Below, in pieces: positions 39,451 through 50,045 of a DNA stretch of 64,000 nt (position 1 is the first letter of the stretch; every line of letters starts with the position of its first letter). The position numbers and the translations under genes are program-made. The stretch is from assembly GCA_029224185.1 (NCBI GenBank), contig CM055189.1, positions 29,666,690 to 29,730,689 of the forward strand, given 5' to 3'. Below the pieces are notes generated by a model, which saw only the letters and a program-made list of their open reading frames with translations, was not told the origin of the DNA and did not search any database. The stretch comes from Karalla daura (taxonomy: Eukaryota > Chordata > Actinopteri > Chaetodontiformes > Leiognathidae).

Positions 39451-39454
39451 GTGT
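39451..39454. repeat. Left target-site duplication GTGT
   Basis: The final GTGT of GATTTGGTGTGTGT in the satellite is copied on the far side of the insertion. The original site lies in a short GT run, so the exact duplication could be read as shorter. Only the 4-bp reading leaves TG...CA ends and restores the empty-site sequence. Confidence 0.8.
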
Positions 39455-39603
39455 TGTTGGGACTGCTGCAGACCACACAGACTGCAGATTGAGTGGATCA
39501 AGCAGATGAACAACACAACGAGTGAATCAAAAAGAAACAAACAAACACAGAGGCACAAAGACCTCTGTCCTGGACAAAGGAGAAGCCTCGTGTCCTGTGT
39601 CGA

Positions 39604-39811
39604 CCCCCACCCCGCAGAACAAAGGCGCACACGCGCTGCCCAGATGACTCTGCGGGGCAGGGACCTGTAAGCCGACACCGGACCCCCGCACTCCTCCCCG
39701 GATACGTGCGCGCGCAGCCGACCGCTGGCTCGCTGCCAAAGCCAGCCAGCTGATTCGTCCCTCGGGACGCAGAGCGGGGGCCCCACACCCGCAGGCATGG
39801 GGACCCCGGGG
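39604..39811 (+). promoter_or_regulatory. GC- and CpG-rich U3 promoter-proximal segment of the LTR
   Basis: The segment holds CCCCCACCCCGC (a GC/CACCC-type box), GCGCGCGC-type stretches and several CCCCGG/CCCGGG sites, ending just before the TATA-like element. The composition contrasts with the A-rich first 140 bp of the LTR and with the satellite. It is consistent with a U3 enhancer/promoter, but individual factor sites are not secure. Confidence 0.45.
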
Positions 39812-39819
39812 AATAAAAG
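39812..39819 (+). promoter_or_regulatory. TATA-like box AATAAAAG of the LTR
   Basis: AATAAAAG lies between GC-rich stretches. About 20-25 bases downstream is a TCACTC stretch that fits a loose initiator, followed by a (TC)n run, so transcription would begin near 39832-39842. This spacing and the + orientation set the likely LTR direction. Confidence 0.5.
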
Positions 39820-40260
39820 GACGCGAACCGGGTCACTCAGTCTCTCTCTCGCCCACCTTCTTCAACTACGCATCGAGCCGAGGACTTCGTGGAGACTCCA
39901 GCCGCCGGACGAGAAGAAGAATCGCCGCCGCCGCTACTCCAGATCCCGCTCTGCAACCGCTGTTTCAGCGCTCCGTTGTGGTGACTGCCGCGTCCTTTTC
40001 AGGACGAAAGCACCACGGGCTCCAAGCCCAAAATAAGTAAAGAGTGGTTTTCCTTGAGACGAGCATAAGTTTTCCGTGCCGCAGCTTCGCTGCTGAAGGT
40101 CTATCACAGACCTCCTCATCTATAGCGACCGCTTCACCCGAAGCCGCGATCCAGGACACCCGGTCCTGAACGGGAGAGACCGACCCAGGTTCCCGTCATC
40201 CCCAGGGGAAAACCCAGCCGCCGCACCCTCTCCAGCAGCCCAGCCGGGTACGTCGAACTA

Positions 40261-40349
40261 GGACCCCCGCGGACAACGCTGCGATACCCGGAGACCGAGC
40301 GGACCCCCGCGGACAACGCTGCGACACCCGGAGACTGAGTGGACCCCCC
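40261..40349 (+). repeat. 40-bp tandem duplication inside the LTR (2.2 copies)
   Basis: GGACCCCCGCGGACAACGCT opens copies at 40261 and 40301, and a third partial copy GGACCCCCC starts at 40341. The two full 40-bp copies differ at three positions (T/C, C/T and C/T). This is a local duplication within the retroelement LTR. Confidence 0.9.
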
Positions 40350-40620
40350 AATCCAGCCGACGCACACCGCTTCACGTGGTCACGTAAGAGGCAGAAGTTG
40401 GACTCAGTAACTAGCGCAAAGTACTTAGGAGCCTACACGTTGAAACGTAGATTTGGTCGTTAAATCACGTTATCACGTGTATGAATGCACGAGGACGCAG
40501 ACTGTGACCGTGTCTGAACGTTCCTCTGTTTCGTTTACAACCCTTTGTCCGAGATCGGCTCTCGCGCCGATCACGTGACTCCTCCCGTCGCGCACCCCCT
40601 TCCCCACTCGGGAGCACGGG

Positions 40621-40758
40621 CACGCGCCGACACACGCACGCGCACACACGCACGCGCACACACGCACGCGCATACACACACACACGCACGCGCACACACG
40701 CACGCGCACACACGCACGCGCATACACGCACGCGCACGCAAACGTGCGCGTACACGCA
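40621..40758. repeat. Alternating purine-pyrimidine CA/CG microsatellite with 14-bp period
   Basis: The stretch is built from the 14-bp unit CACGCACGCGCACA, with CATA variants, and continues into ACGTGCGCGTACACGC. It alternates purine and pyrimidine almost throughout, the composition known to favour left-handed Z-DNA. It would lie in the transcribed part of the LTR. Open frames through it are compositional and not genes. Confidence 0.85.
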
Positions 40759-40885
40759 GTTCTCACACACACAACTGTTTGTTCCTTGTTTTATGTTATG
40801 TGTATGTAGGTTAGTCTTTATCTCAGGGATTGTATGTTAGTTAGTTTAGTTAGGCACAAATGTATGTAGTTTAATTCCGTTTGTT

Positions 40886-40891
40886 ATTAAA
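40886..40891 (+). terminator. ATTAAA polyadenylation signal of the LTR
   Basis: ATTAAA is followed by a T/G-rich stretch (GTGTCATTTATTTGTAC) and then GTCGTTATTG, a reasonable poly(A) signal and downstream element. If it is the one used, the R region runs from about 39835 to about 40910, which is unusually long. Confidence 0.45.
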
Positions 40892-40909
40892 GTGTCATTT
40901 ATTTGTACT

Positions 40910-41122
40910 AACTGAACCCTGTCGTTATTGATGCAAATGATTATTGCTACATCTTGCCAGTGCTCGGACCTCACCGCCTTTAAGAGTTTTTGACTGATTT
41001 ACTAGGCAAATTGACGAACCAGATTATTGGTCCCTGTTCGCAGGGTGGTGCCCCGAAATTCTCAAATAATAATAAGCTAATAATCTAGGTTCACCATATT
41101 TGGTCGACGTAAAGTCCCAACA
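40910..41122 (+). other. Probable U5 part of the LTR
   Basis: The roughly 210 bp between the presumed poly(A) site and the LTR end are AT-richer than the promoter half, with an AATAATAATAAG stretch at 41066. They contain GGGTGGTGCCCCGA and end in the inverted terminus. No primer-binding site follows because the satellite resumes immediately. Confidence 0.35.
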
Positions 41123-41126
41123 GTGT
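41123..41126. repeat. Right target-site duplication GTGT
   Basis: GTGT precedes ACTATGAAAACTGTGG, where the satellite resumes in phase with no loss of bases. Confidence 0.8.
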
Positions 41127-41600
41127 ACTATGAAAACTGTGGCCACAGTTGCGAGGAGAAGTGTAACGTTAAACATTGATGGCAGTGGTGGGACAATGAA
41201 TAGGGGCTTATGGAGAGAAAAGGCTGCACTCGGCCTACGATGAGGCTCTTCATTTAAAATTCACAAGGCGCACGGGTTTATGGCCTACCCCACATGAGAG
41301 AGCACCAATGTTCCTGCAAATCTGGAAAAAAGAATTTGTCTGCTGCATAGGGTGTGGCTGGGAGCAGCGTGAAAAGATGGAAACCAGAGCTGATTTGTAA
41401 GCGATCCCGCATGTCGGCCCGGTGCTAAGAAGAGATTGGACATGCCCAATGCTGAGGGGGCCCTTAACAACTCTACGAGTCTCCCAGGGCCTGTGCCATT
41501 TGCTGGGGTGCATTGAAGCTGGACGCCTCATCACTTTGTATTACCATGTCAGCAGAGGAGACAATGGAGCAGGTACTGGGCACATGGTCGTCGAGAAGAG

Positions 41601-42299
41601 TTGCTGCTGAAAAACCATGCAACCTCTCAGCGTGCAACTCGCTACACAATGTTTGTTTGTGGAGTTCTGTTTTTCCCATTCATTCTTATGGGAAAAAGCC
41701 CAATTGGCCACGTGATAAACATTTGGCTCTCTGGAGACTGCGCTTTCACCAGTCAGGAATATGAGCTAACTGTCACGCCGTAGGGGAGAGTCTCCAGAAC
41801 GCCCTGACACGATTTGGTGTGTGTACTATGAAAACTGTGGCCACAGTCGCGAGGAGATGTGAAACGTTTAACATTGATGGCAGCGGTGGGGAAATGAATG
41901 GGGGCTTATGGAGAGAAAAGGCTGCACTGGGCCGACGATGAGGCTCGTCTTTTAAATTTCACAAGGCGCACGGGTTTATGGCCTGCCCCGCATGAGAGAG
42001 CACCAATTTTCCTACAAAACTGGAAAAAAGAATTTGTCTGCTGCTTAGGGTGTGGCTGGGAGCAGCGTGAAAAGAGCGAAACGAGAGCTGATTTTTCAGC
42101 GATCCCGCATGTTGGCCCGGTGCTAAGAAGAGATTGGACATGCCCAATGCTGAGGGGGCCCTTTTAAACTCTGGGAGTCTCCCATGGCCTGTGCCATCTG
42201 CTGGGGTGCATTGAAGCTGGACACCTCATCACTTTGTATTACCATGTCAGCAGAGGAGACAATGGAGCAGGAACCTGAGCACATGGTCGTCGAGAAGAG
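41601..42299 (+). repeat. Short satellite unit (699 bp), first one after the insertion
   Basis: It has the same deletion junction (near 41649) and markers. It carries a private GGCTCTCTGGAG for GGCTCTATGGAG near 41728. Confidence 0.9.
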
Positions 42300-45200
42300 G
42301 TGCTGCTGAAAAACCATGCAACCTATCAGCGTGCAACTCGTGACACAAACACACCACAAGCTTGTTCAAATTTTGAAATGAAAATGAAGTTTCAAAGTCA
42401 AAGGATGGCAAAGTTGCGAATGTTTGTTTGTGGAGTTCCGTTTTTCCCATTCATTCTTATGGGAAAAAGCCAAATTGGCCAAGTGATAAACATTTGGCTC
42501 TATGGAGACAACGCTTTCCCCAGTCTGGAATACGAGCTCACTGTCACGCCGTAGGGGAGAGTCTCCAGAACACCCTGACACGATTTGGTGTGTGTACTAT
42601 GAAAACTGTGGCCACAGTCGTGAGGAGATGTGAAACGTTTAACATTGATGGCAGTGGTGGGAAAATGAATGCGGGCTTATGGAGAGAACAGGCTGCACTG
42701 GGCCGACGATGAGGCTCGTCTTTTAAATTTCACAAGGCGCACGGGTTTATGGCCTGCCCCGCATGAGAGAGCACCAATGTTCCTACAAAACTGGAAAAAA
42801 GAATTTGTCTGCTGCTTAGGGTGTGGCTGGGAGCAGCGTGAAAAGAGCGAAACGAGAGCTGATTTTGCAGCGATCCCGCATGTCGGCCCGGTGCTAAGAA
42901 GAGATTGGACATGCCCAATGCTGAGGGGGCCCTTTCAAACTCTGGGAGTCTCCCAGGGCCTGTGCCATCTGCTGGGGTGCATTGAAGCTGGACGCCTCAT
43001 CACTTTGTATAACCATGTCAGCAGAGGAGACAATGGAGCAGGTACTGGGCACATGGTCGTCGAGAAGAGGTGCTGCTGAAAAACCATGAAACCTATCAGC
43101 GTGCAACTCGCTACACAAACACACCACAAGCTTCTTCAATTTTTGAAATGAAAATGTAGTTTCAAAGTCAAAGTATGGCAACGTTGGGAATGATTGTTTG
43201 TGGAGTTCTGTTTTTCCCATTCATTCTTATGGGAAAAGGCAGATTGGCCAAGTGATAAACATTTGGCTCTATGGAGACAACGCTTTCCCCAGTCTGGAAT
43301 ACGAGCTCACTGTCACGCCGTAGGGGAGAGTCTCCAGAAGGCCCTGACACGATTTGGTGTGTGTACTATGAAAACTGTGGCCACAGTCGCGAGTAGAAGT
43401 GGAACGTTTAACATTGATGGCAGCGGTGGGATAATGAATGGGGGCTTATGGAGAGAAAAGGCTGCACTGGGCCTACGATGAGGCTTGTCGTTTAAATTTC
43501 ACAAGGCGCACGGGTTAATGGCCTGCCCCGCATGAGAGAGCACCAATGTTCCTACAAAACTGGAAAAAATAATTTGTCTGCTGCCTAGGGTGTGGCTGGG
43601 AGCAGCGTGAAAAGAGCGAAACCAGAGCTGATTTTTCAGCGATCCCGCATGTCGGCCCGGTGCTCAAAAGAGATTGGACATGCCCAATGCTGAGGGGGCC
43701 CTTTCCAGCTCTGGGAGTCTCCCAGGGCCTGTGCCATCTGCTGGGGTGCATTGAAGCTGGACACCTCATCACTTTGTATTACCATGTCAGCAGAGGAGAC
43801 ATTGGAGCAGGTACCTGAGCACATGGTCATCGAGAAGAGGTGCATCTGAAAAACCATACAACCTATCAGCGTGCAACTCGCTACACAAACACACCACAAG
43901 AATCTTCAATTTTTGAAATGAAAATGAAGTTTCAAAGTCAAAGTATGCCAAAGTTGCGAATGTTTGTTTGTGGAGTTCTGTTTTTCCCATTCATTCTTAT
44001 GGGAAAAAGCCAAATGTGCCAAGTGATAAACATTTGGCTCTATGGAGACAACGCTTTCCCCAGTCTGGAATACGAGCTCACTGTCACGCCGTAGGGGAGA
44101 GTCTCCAGAAGGCCCTGACACGATTTAGTGTGTGTACTATGAAAACTGTGGCCACAGTCGCGAGGAGAAGTGTAACGTTTAACGTTGATGGCAGCGGTGG
44201 GAAAATCAATGGGGGCTTATGGAGAGAAAAGGCTGCACTGGGGCGACGATGAGGCTCGTTGTTTAAATTTCACAAGGCGCACGGGTTTATGGCCTGCCCC
44301 GCATGAGAGAGCACCAATGTTCCTACAAAACTGGAAAAAATAATTTGTCTGCTGCTTTGGGTGTGGCTGGGAGCAGCGTGAAAAGAGTGAAACGAGAGCT
44401 GATTTTTCAGCGATCCCGCATGTCGGCCCGGTGATAAAAAGAGATTGGACATGCCCAATGCTGAGGGGGCCCTTTCTAACTCTGGGAGTCTCCCAGGGCC
44501 TGTGCCATCTGCTGGGGTGCATTGAAGCTGGACGCCTCATCACTTTGTATTACCATGTCAGCAGAGGAGACAATGGAGCAGGAACTGGGCACATGGTCGT
44601 CGAGAAGAGGTGCTGCTGAAAAACCATGCAACCTATCAGCGTGCAACTCGCTACACAAACACACCACAAGCTTCTGCAATTTTTGAAATGAAAATGAAGT
44701 TTCAAAGTCAAAGTATGGCAACGTTGCGAATGTTTGTTTGTGGAGTTCTTTTTTTCCCATTCATTCTTATGGGTACAAGCCAAATTGGCCACGTGATAAA
44801 CATTTGGCTCTATGGAGACTGCGCTTTCACCTATCTGGAATATGAGCTCACTGTCACGCCGTAGGGGACAGTCTCCAGAACGCCCTGACGCGATTTGGTG
44901 TGTGTACTATGAAAACTGTGGCCACAGTCGCGAGGAGAAGTGTAACGTTTAACATTGATGGCAGTGGTGGGAAAATGAATGGGGGCTTATGGAGAGAAAA
45001 GGCTGCACTGGGCCTACGATGAGGCTCGTCGTTTAAATTTCACAAGGCGCACGGGTTTATGGCCTGCCCCGCATGAGAGAGCACCAATGTTCCTACAAAA
45101 CTGGAAAAAAGAATTTGTCTGCTGCTTAGGGTGTGGCTGGGAGCAGCGTGAAAAGAGCGAAACGAGAGCTGATTTTTCAGCGATCCCACATGTCGGCCCG

Positions 45201-46150
45201 GTGCTAAGAAGAGATTTGACATGCCCAATGCTGAGGGGGCCCTTTCAAACTCTGGGAGTCTCCCAGGGCCTGTGCCATCTGCTGGGGTGCATTGAAGCTG
45301 GACGCCTCATCACTTTGTATTACCATGTCAGCAGAGGAGACAATGGAGCAGGTACCTGAGCACATGGTCGTCGAGAAGAGGTGCATCTGAATAACCATGA
45401 GACCAATCAGCCTGCAACTCGCTACACAAACACACCACAAGATTCTTCAGTTTTTGAAATGAAAATGAAGTTTCAAAGTCAAAGTATGGCAACGTTGCGA
45501 ATGTTTGTTTGTGGAGTTCTTTTTTTCCCATTCATTCTTATGGGTACAAGCCAAATTGGCCACGTGATAAACATTTGGCTCTATGGAGACTGCGCTTTCA
45601 CCTTTCTGGAATATGAGCTAACTGTCACGCCGTAGGGGAGAGTCTCCAGAACGCCCTGACACGATTTGGTGTGTGTACTATGAAAACAGTGGCCACAGTC
45701 GCGAGGAGAAGTGTAACGTTAAACATTGATGGCAGTGGTGGGACAATGAATAGGGGCTTATGGAGAGAAAAGGCTGCACTCGGCCTACGATGAGGCTCTT
45801 CATTTAAAATTCACAAGGCGCACGGGTTTATGGCCTACCCCACATGAGAGAGCACCAATGTTCCTGCAAATCTGGAAAAAAGAATTTGTCTGCTGCATAG
45901 GGTGTGGCTGGGAGCAGCGTGAAAAGATGGAAACCAGAGCTGATTTGTAAGCGATCCCGCATGCCGGCCCGGTGCTAAGAAGAGATTGGACATGCCCAAT
46001 GCTGAGGGGGCCCTTAACAACTCTACGAGTCTCCCAGGGCCTGTGCCATTTGCTGGGGTGCATTGAAGCTGGACGCCTCATCACTTTGTATTACCATGTC
46101 AGCAGAGGAGACAATGGAGCAGGTACTGGGCACATGGTCGTCGAGAAGAG

Positions 46151-46849
46151 TTGCTGCTGAAAAACCATGCAACCTCTCAGCGTGCAACTCGCTACACAAT
46201 GTTTGTTTGTGGAGTTCTGTTTTTCCCATTCATTCTTATGGGAAAAAGCCCAATTGGCCACGTGATAAACATTTGGCTCTATGGAGACTGCGCTTTCACC
46301 AGTCAGGAATACGAGCTCACTGTCACGCCGTAGGGGAGAGTCTCCAGAACGCCCTGACACGATTTGGTGTGTGTACTATGAAAACTGTGGCCACAGTCGC
46401 GAGGAGATGTGAAACGTTTAACATTGATGGCAGCGGTGGGGAAATGAATGGGGGCTTATGGAGAGAAAAGGCTGCACTGGGCCGACGATGAGGCTCGTCT
46501 TTTAAATTTCACAAGGCGCACGGGTTTATGGCCTGCCCCGCATGAGAGAGCACCAATGTTCCTACAAAACTGGAAAAAAGAATTTGTCTGCTGCTTAGGG
46601 TGTGGCTGGGAGCAGCGTGAAAAGAGCGAAACGAGAGCTGATTTTTCAGCGATCCCGCATGTTGGCCCGGTGCTCAGAAGAGATTGGACATGCCCAATGC
46701 TGAGGGGGCCCTTTTCAACTCTGGGAGTCTCCCATGGCCTGTGCCATCTGCTGGGGTGCATTGAAGCTGGACGCCTCATCACTTTGTATTACCATGTCAG
46801 CAGAGGAGACAATGGAGCAGGAACCTGAGCACATGGTCGTCGAGAAGAG
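46151..46849 (+). repeat. Short satellite unit (699 bp)
   Basis: It has the same deletion junction (near 46199). It differs from its sisters by GAATACGAGCTCACTG near 46307 where they read GAATATGAGCTAACTG, a patch typical of neighbouring full units. This suggests local conversion. Confidence 0.9.
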
Positions 46850-48860
46850 GTGCTGCTGAAAAACCATGCGACCTATCAGCGTGCAACTCGTGACACAAAC
46901 ACACCACAAGCTTGTTCAAATTTTGAAATGAAAATGAAGTTTCAAAGTCAAAGGATGGCAAAGTTGCGAATGTTTGTTTGTGGAGTTCTGTTTTTCCCAT
47001 TCATTCTTATGGGAAAAAGCCAAATTGGCAAAGTGATAAACATTTGGCTCTACGGAGACAACGCTTTCCCCAGTCTGGAATACGAGCTCACTGTCACGCC
47101 GTAGGGGAGAGTCTCCAGAACGCCCTGACACGATTTGGTGTGTGTACTATGAAAACTGTGGCCACAGTCGTGAGGAGATGTGAAACGTTTAACATTGATG
47201 GCAGTGGTGGGAAAATGAATGCGGGCTTATGGAGAGAACAGGCTGCACTGGGCCGACGATGAGGCTCGTCTTTTAAATTTCACAAGGCGCACGGGTTTAT
47301 GGCCTGCCCCGCATGAGAGAGCACCAATGTTCCTACAAAACTGGAAAAAAGAATTTGTCTGCTGCTTAGGGTGTGGCTGGGAGCAGCGTGAAAAGAGCGA
47401 AACGAGAGCTGATTTTGCAGCGATCCCGCATGTCGGCCCGGTGCTAAGAAGAGATTGGACATGCCCAATGCTGAGGGGGCCCTTTCAAACTCTGGGAGTC
47501 TCCCAGGGCCTGTGCCATCTGCTGGGGTGCATTGAAGCTGGACGCCTCATCACTTTGTATAACCATGTCAGCAGAGGAGACAATGGAGCAGGTACTGGGC
47601 ACATGGTCGTCGAGAAGAGGTGCTGCTGAAAAACCATGAAACCTATCAGCGTGCAACTCGCTACACAAACACACCACAAGCTTCTTCAATTTTTGAAATG
47701 AAAATGTAGTTTCAAAGTCAAAGTATGGCAACGTTGGGAATGATTGTTTGTGGAGTTCTGTTTTTCCCATTCATTCTTATGGGAAAAGGCAGATTGGCCA
47801 AGTGATAAACATTTGGCTCTATGGAGACAACGCTTTCCCCAGTCTGGAATACGAGCTCACTGTCACGCCGTAGGGGAGAGTCTCCAGAAGGCCCTGACAC
47901 GATTTGGTGTGTGTACTATGAAAACTGTGGCCACAGTCGCGAGTAGAAGTGGAACGTTTAACATTGATGGCAGCGGTGGAATAATGAATGGGGGCTTATG
48001 GAGAGAAAAGGCTGCACTGGGCCTACGATGAGGCTTGTCGTTTAAATTTCACAAGGCGCACGGGTTAATGGCCTGCCCCGCATGAGAGAGCACCAATGTT
48101 CCTCCAAAACTGGAAAAAAGAATTTGTTTGCTACTTAGGGTGTGGCTGGGAGCAGCGTGAAAAGAGCGAAACCAGAGCTGATTTTTAAGCGATCCCGCAT
48201 GTCGGCCCGGTGCTAAGAAGAGATTGGACATGCCCAATGCTGAGGGGGCCCTTTCCAACTCTGCGAGTCTCCCAGGGCCTGTGCCATTTGCTGGGGTGCA
48301 TTGAAGCTGGACGCCTCATCACTTTGTATTACCATGTCAGCAGAGGAGACAATGGAGCAGGTACTGGGCACATGGTCGTCGAGAAGAGTTGCTGCTGAAA
48401 AACCATGCAACCTCTCAGCGTGCAACTCGCTACACAAACACACGACAAGCTTCTTCAATTTTTGAAATGAAAATGAAGTTTCAAAGTCAAAGTATGGCAA
48501 CGTTGCAAATGTTTGTTTGTGGAGTTCTGTTTTTCCCATTCATTCTTATGGGAAAAAGCCCAATTGGCCACGTGATAAACATTTGGCTCTATGGAGACTG
48601 CGCTTTCACCAGTCTGGAATATGAGCTAACTGTCACGCCGTAGGGGAGAGTCTCCAGAAGGCCCTGACGCGATTTGGTGTATGTGCTATGAAAACTGTGG
48701 CCACAGTCGCGAGGAGAAGTGTAACGTTTAACATTGATGGCAGCGGTCGGACAATGAATGGGGGCTTATAGAGAGAAAAGGCTGCACTGGTCCATGCGAT
48801 GATGCTCGTCGTTTAAATTTCACAAGGCGCACAGGTTTATGGCCTGCCCCGCATGAGAGA

Positions 48861-48900
48861 GCCCCATTGGTCCAACAAAACTGGAGAAAAGAATTTATTC
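48861..48900 (+). repeat. Subfamily-specific substituted patch (CCATTGGTCC type)
   Basis: Most units read GCACCAATGTTCCTACAAAACTGG here. A subset reads GCCCCATTGGTCCAACAAAACTGG, followed by AGAAAAGAATTTATTCTGC. Patch copies lie near 48861, 51946, 53489, 55030, 57352, 58895 and 60436. The unit at 62758 is intermediate, reading GCACCAATGGTCCAAC with the ATTTATTC tail. Clustered differences that alternate between neighbouring units suggest block-wise exchange and not independent mutation. Confidence 0.6.
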
Positions 48901-50045
48901 TGCTGCTTAGGGTGTGGCTGGGAGCAGCGTGAAAAGAGGGAAACGAGAGCTGATTTTTAAGCGATCCCGCATGTCGGCCCGGTGCTAAGAAGAGATTGGA
49001 CATGCCCAATGCTGAGGGGGCCCTTTCCAACTCTGCGAGTCTCCCAGGGCCTGTGCCTTCTGCAGGGGTGCATTGAAGCTGGACGCCTCATCACTTTGTA
49101 TTGCCATGTCAGCAGAGGAGACATTGGAGCAGGTACCTGAGCACATGGTCATCAAGAAGAGGTGCTGCTGAAAAACCATACAACCTATCAGCGTGCAACT
49201 CGCTACACAAACACACCACAAGATTCTTCAATTTTTGAAATGAAAATGAAGTTTCAAAGTCAAAGTATGGCAAAGTTGCGAATGTTTGTTTGTGGAGTTC
49301 TGTTTTTCCCATTTATTCTTAAGGGAAAAAGCCAAATGTGCCAAGTGATAAACATTTGGCTCTATGGAGACAACGCTTTCCCCAGTCTGGAATACGAGCT
49401 CACTGTCACGCCGTAGGGGAGAGTCTCCAGAACGCCCTGACGCGATTTGGTGTGTGTACTATGAAAACTGTGGCCACAGTCGCGAGGAGAAGTGGAACGT
49501 TAAACAATGATGGCAGCGGCGGGAAAATGAATAGGGGCTTATGGAGGGAAAAGGCTGCACTGGGCCTACGATGATGCTCGTCGTTTAAATTTCACAAGGC
49601 GCACGGGTTTATGGCCTGCCCCGCATGAGAGAGCACCAATGTTCCTACAAAACTGGAAAAAAGAATTTGTCTGCTGCTTAGGGTGTGGCTGGGAGCAGCG
49701 TGAGAAGAGCGAAACGAGAGCTGATTTTTAAGCGATCCCGCATGTCGGCCCGGTGCTAAGAAGAGATTGGACATGCCCAATGCTGAGGGGGCCCTTTCCA
49801 ATTCTGCGAGTCTCCCAGGGCCTGTGCCTTCTGCTGGGGTGCATTGAAGCTGGACGCCTCATCACTTTGTATTACCATGTCAGCAGAGGAGACAATGGAG
49901 CAGGTACCTGAGCACATGGTCATCGAGAAGAGGTGCTGCTGAAAAACCATACAAACTATCAGCGTGCAACTCGCTACACAAACACACCACAAGATTCTTC
50001 AATTTTTGAAGTGAAAATGAAGTTTCAAAGTCAAAGTATGGCAAA

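Larger units (their letters stand above)
1..39454 (+). repeat. Left arm of a ~770-bp tandem satellite (52 head-to-tail units, open at the left edge)
   Basis: The same unit recurs in one orientation. Landmark GTGCTGCTG(AAA), or a variant, begins at 126, 895, 1665, 2432, 3202, 3973, 4740, 5511, 6281, 7051, 7821, 8591, 9360, 10130, 10896, 11667, 12439, 13210, 13976, 14743, 15515, 16286, 17052, 17818, 18585, 19352, 20122, 20892, 21663, 22433, 23204, 23970, 24737, 25507, 26277, 27048, 27818, 28589, 29359, 30128, 30899, 31669, 32439, 33138, 33909, 34679, 35450, 36220, 36919, 37689, 38388 and 39159. Spacing is 766-772 bp, apart from three 699-bp units. The 766-767 spacings mostly reflect loss of one TTTG in a TGTTTGTTTGTGG stretch. 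A-tract and 1-bp differences make up the rest. No unit is inverted and no non-satellite spacer was seen. The frame is not preserved between units, so I treat the array as non-coding. I cannot name a known satellite family for it. Confidence 0.97.
39455..41122 (+). mobile_element. Solo long terminal repeat of an LTR retroelement (1,668 bp)
   Basis: The insertion starts TGTTGGGACT and ends AGTCCCAACA, a perfect 10-bp inverted repeat with the canonical TG...CA ends of LTRs. It is flanked by direct GTGT repeats. The matching empty site GGTGTGTGTACTATG is seen in sister units, for example at 35737-35751. Inside are a TATA-like AATAAAAG (39812), a GC-rich promoter-like region before it, an ATTAAA poly(A) signal (40886) and a TG/AT-rich tail, all on the + strand. 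No primer-binding site, polypurine tract, gag, pol or env sequence is present, so this is a single LTR left after LTR-LTR recombination. The 4-bp target duplication fits gammaretrovirus-like/ERV1 and some Ty3/BEL-type elements. I cannot assign the family. A non-autonomous element with short terminal inverted repeats is a less likely alternative. Confidence 0.8.
33457..47271 (+). repeat. 3.9-kb higher-order block present at 33.5-37.3 kb and again at 43.4-47.3 kb
   Basis: Bases 33457-37340 recur at 43388-47271, a constant offset of 9,931. That offset includes the 1,672 bp added by the insertion and its target duplication. Shared rare variants include GCATCTGAAAAACC, AGTATGCCAAAGTTG, GGTGATAAAAAGAG, GGAACTGGGCAC and GGGTACAAGCC. 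Sparse differences are seen, such as GGTTCATGG versus GGTTTATGG (34354/44285). A further match of about 1 kb (42590-43550 to 47140-48100, offset 4,550) extends the same amplification. Confidence 0.8.

Noticed and set aside
39403..39798. 131-residue - strand ORF across the left LTR boundary
   Set aside because: It runs from LTR promoter sequence into satellite, so it was created by the insertion. GC-rich composition explains its length.
40465..40814. ORFs of alternating Ala/Arg/Thr/His or Cys/Val/Arg in the CA/CG tract
   Set aside because: These are translation of a microsatellite and not a protein gene.
39455..41122. DNA transposon or MITE interpretation of the insertion
   Set aside because: The inverted repeat stops after 10 bp, the ends are TG...CA, and promoter and poly(A)-type signals lie in LTR order. 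An LTR explains more, though the alternative is not fully excluded.
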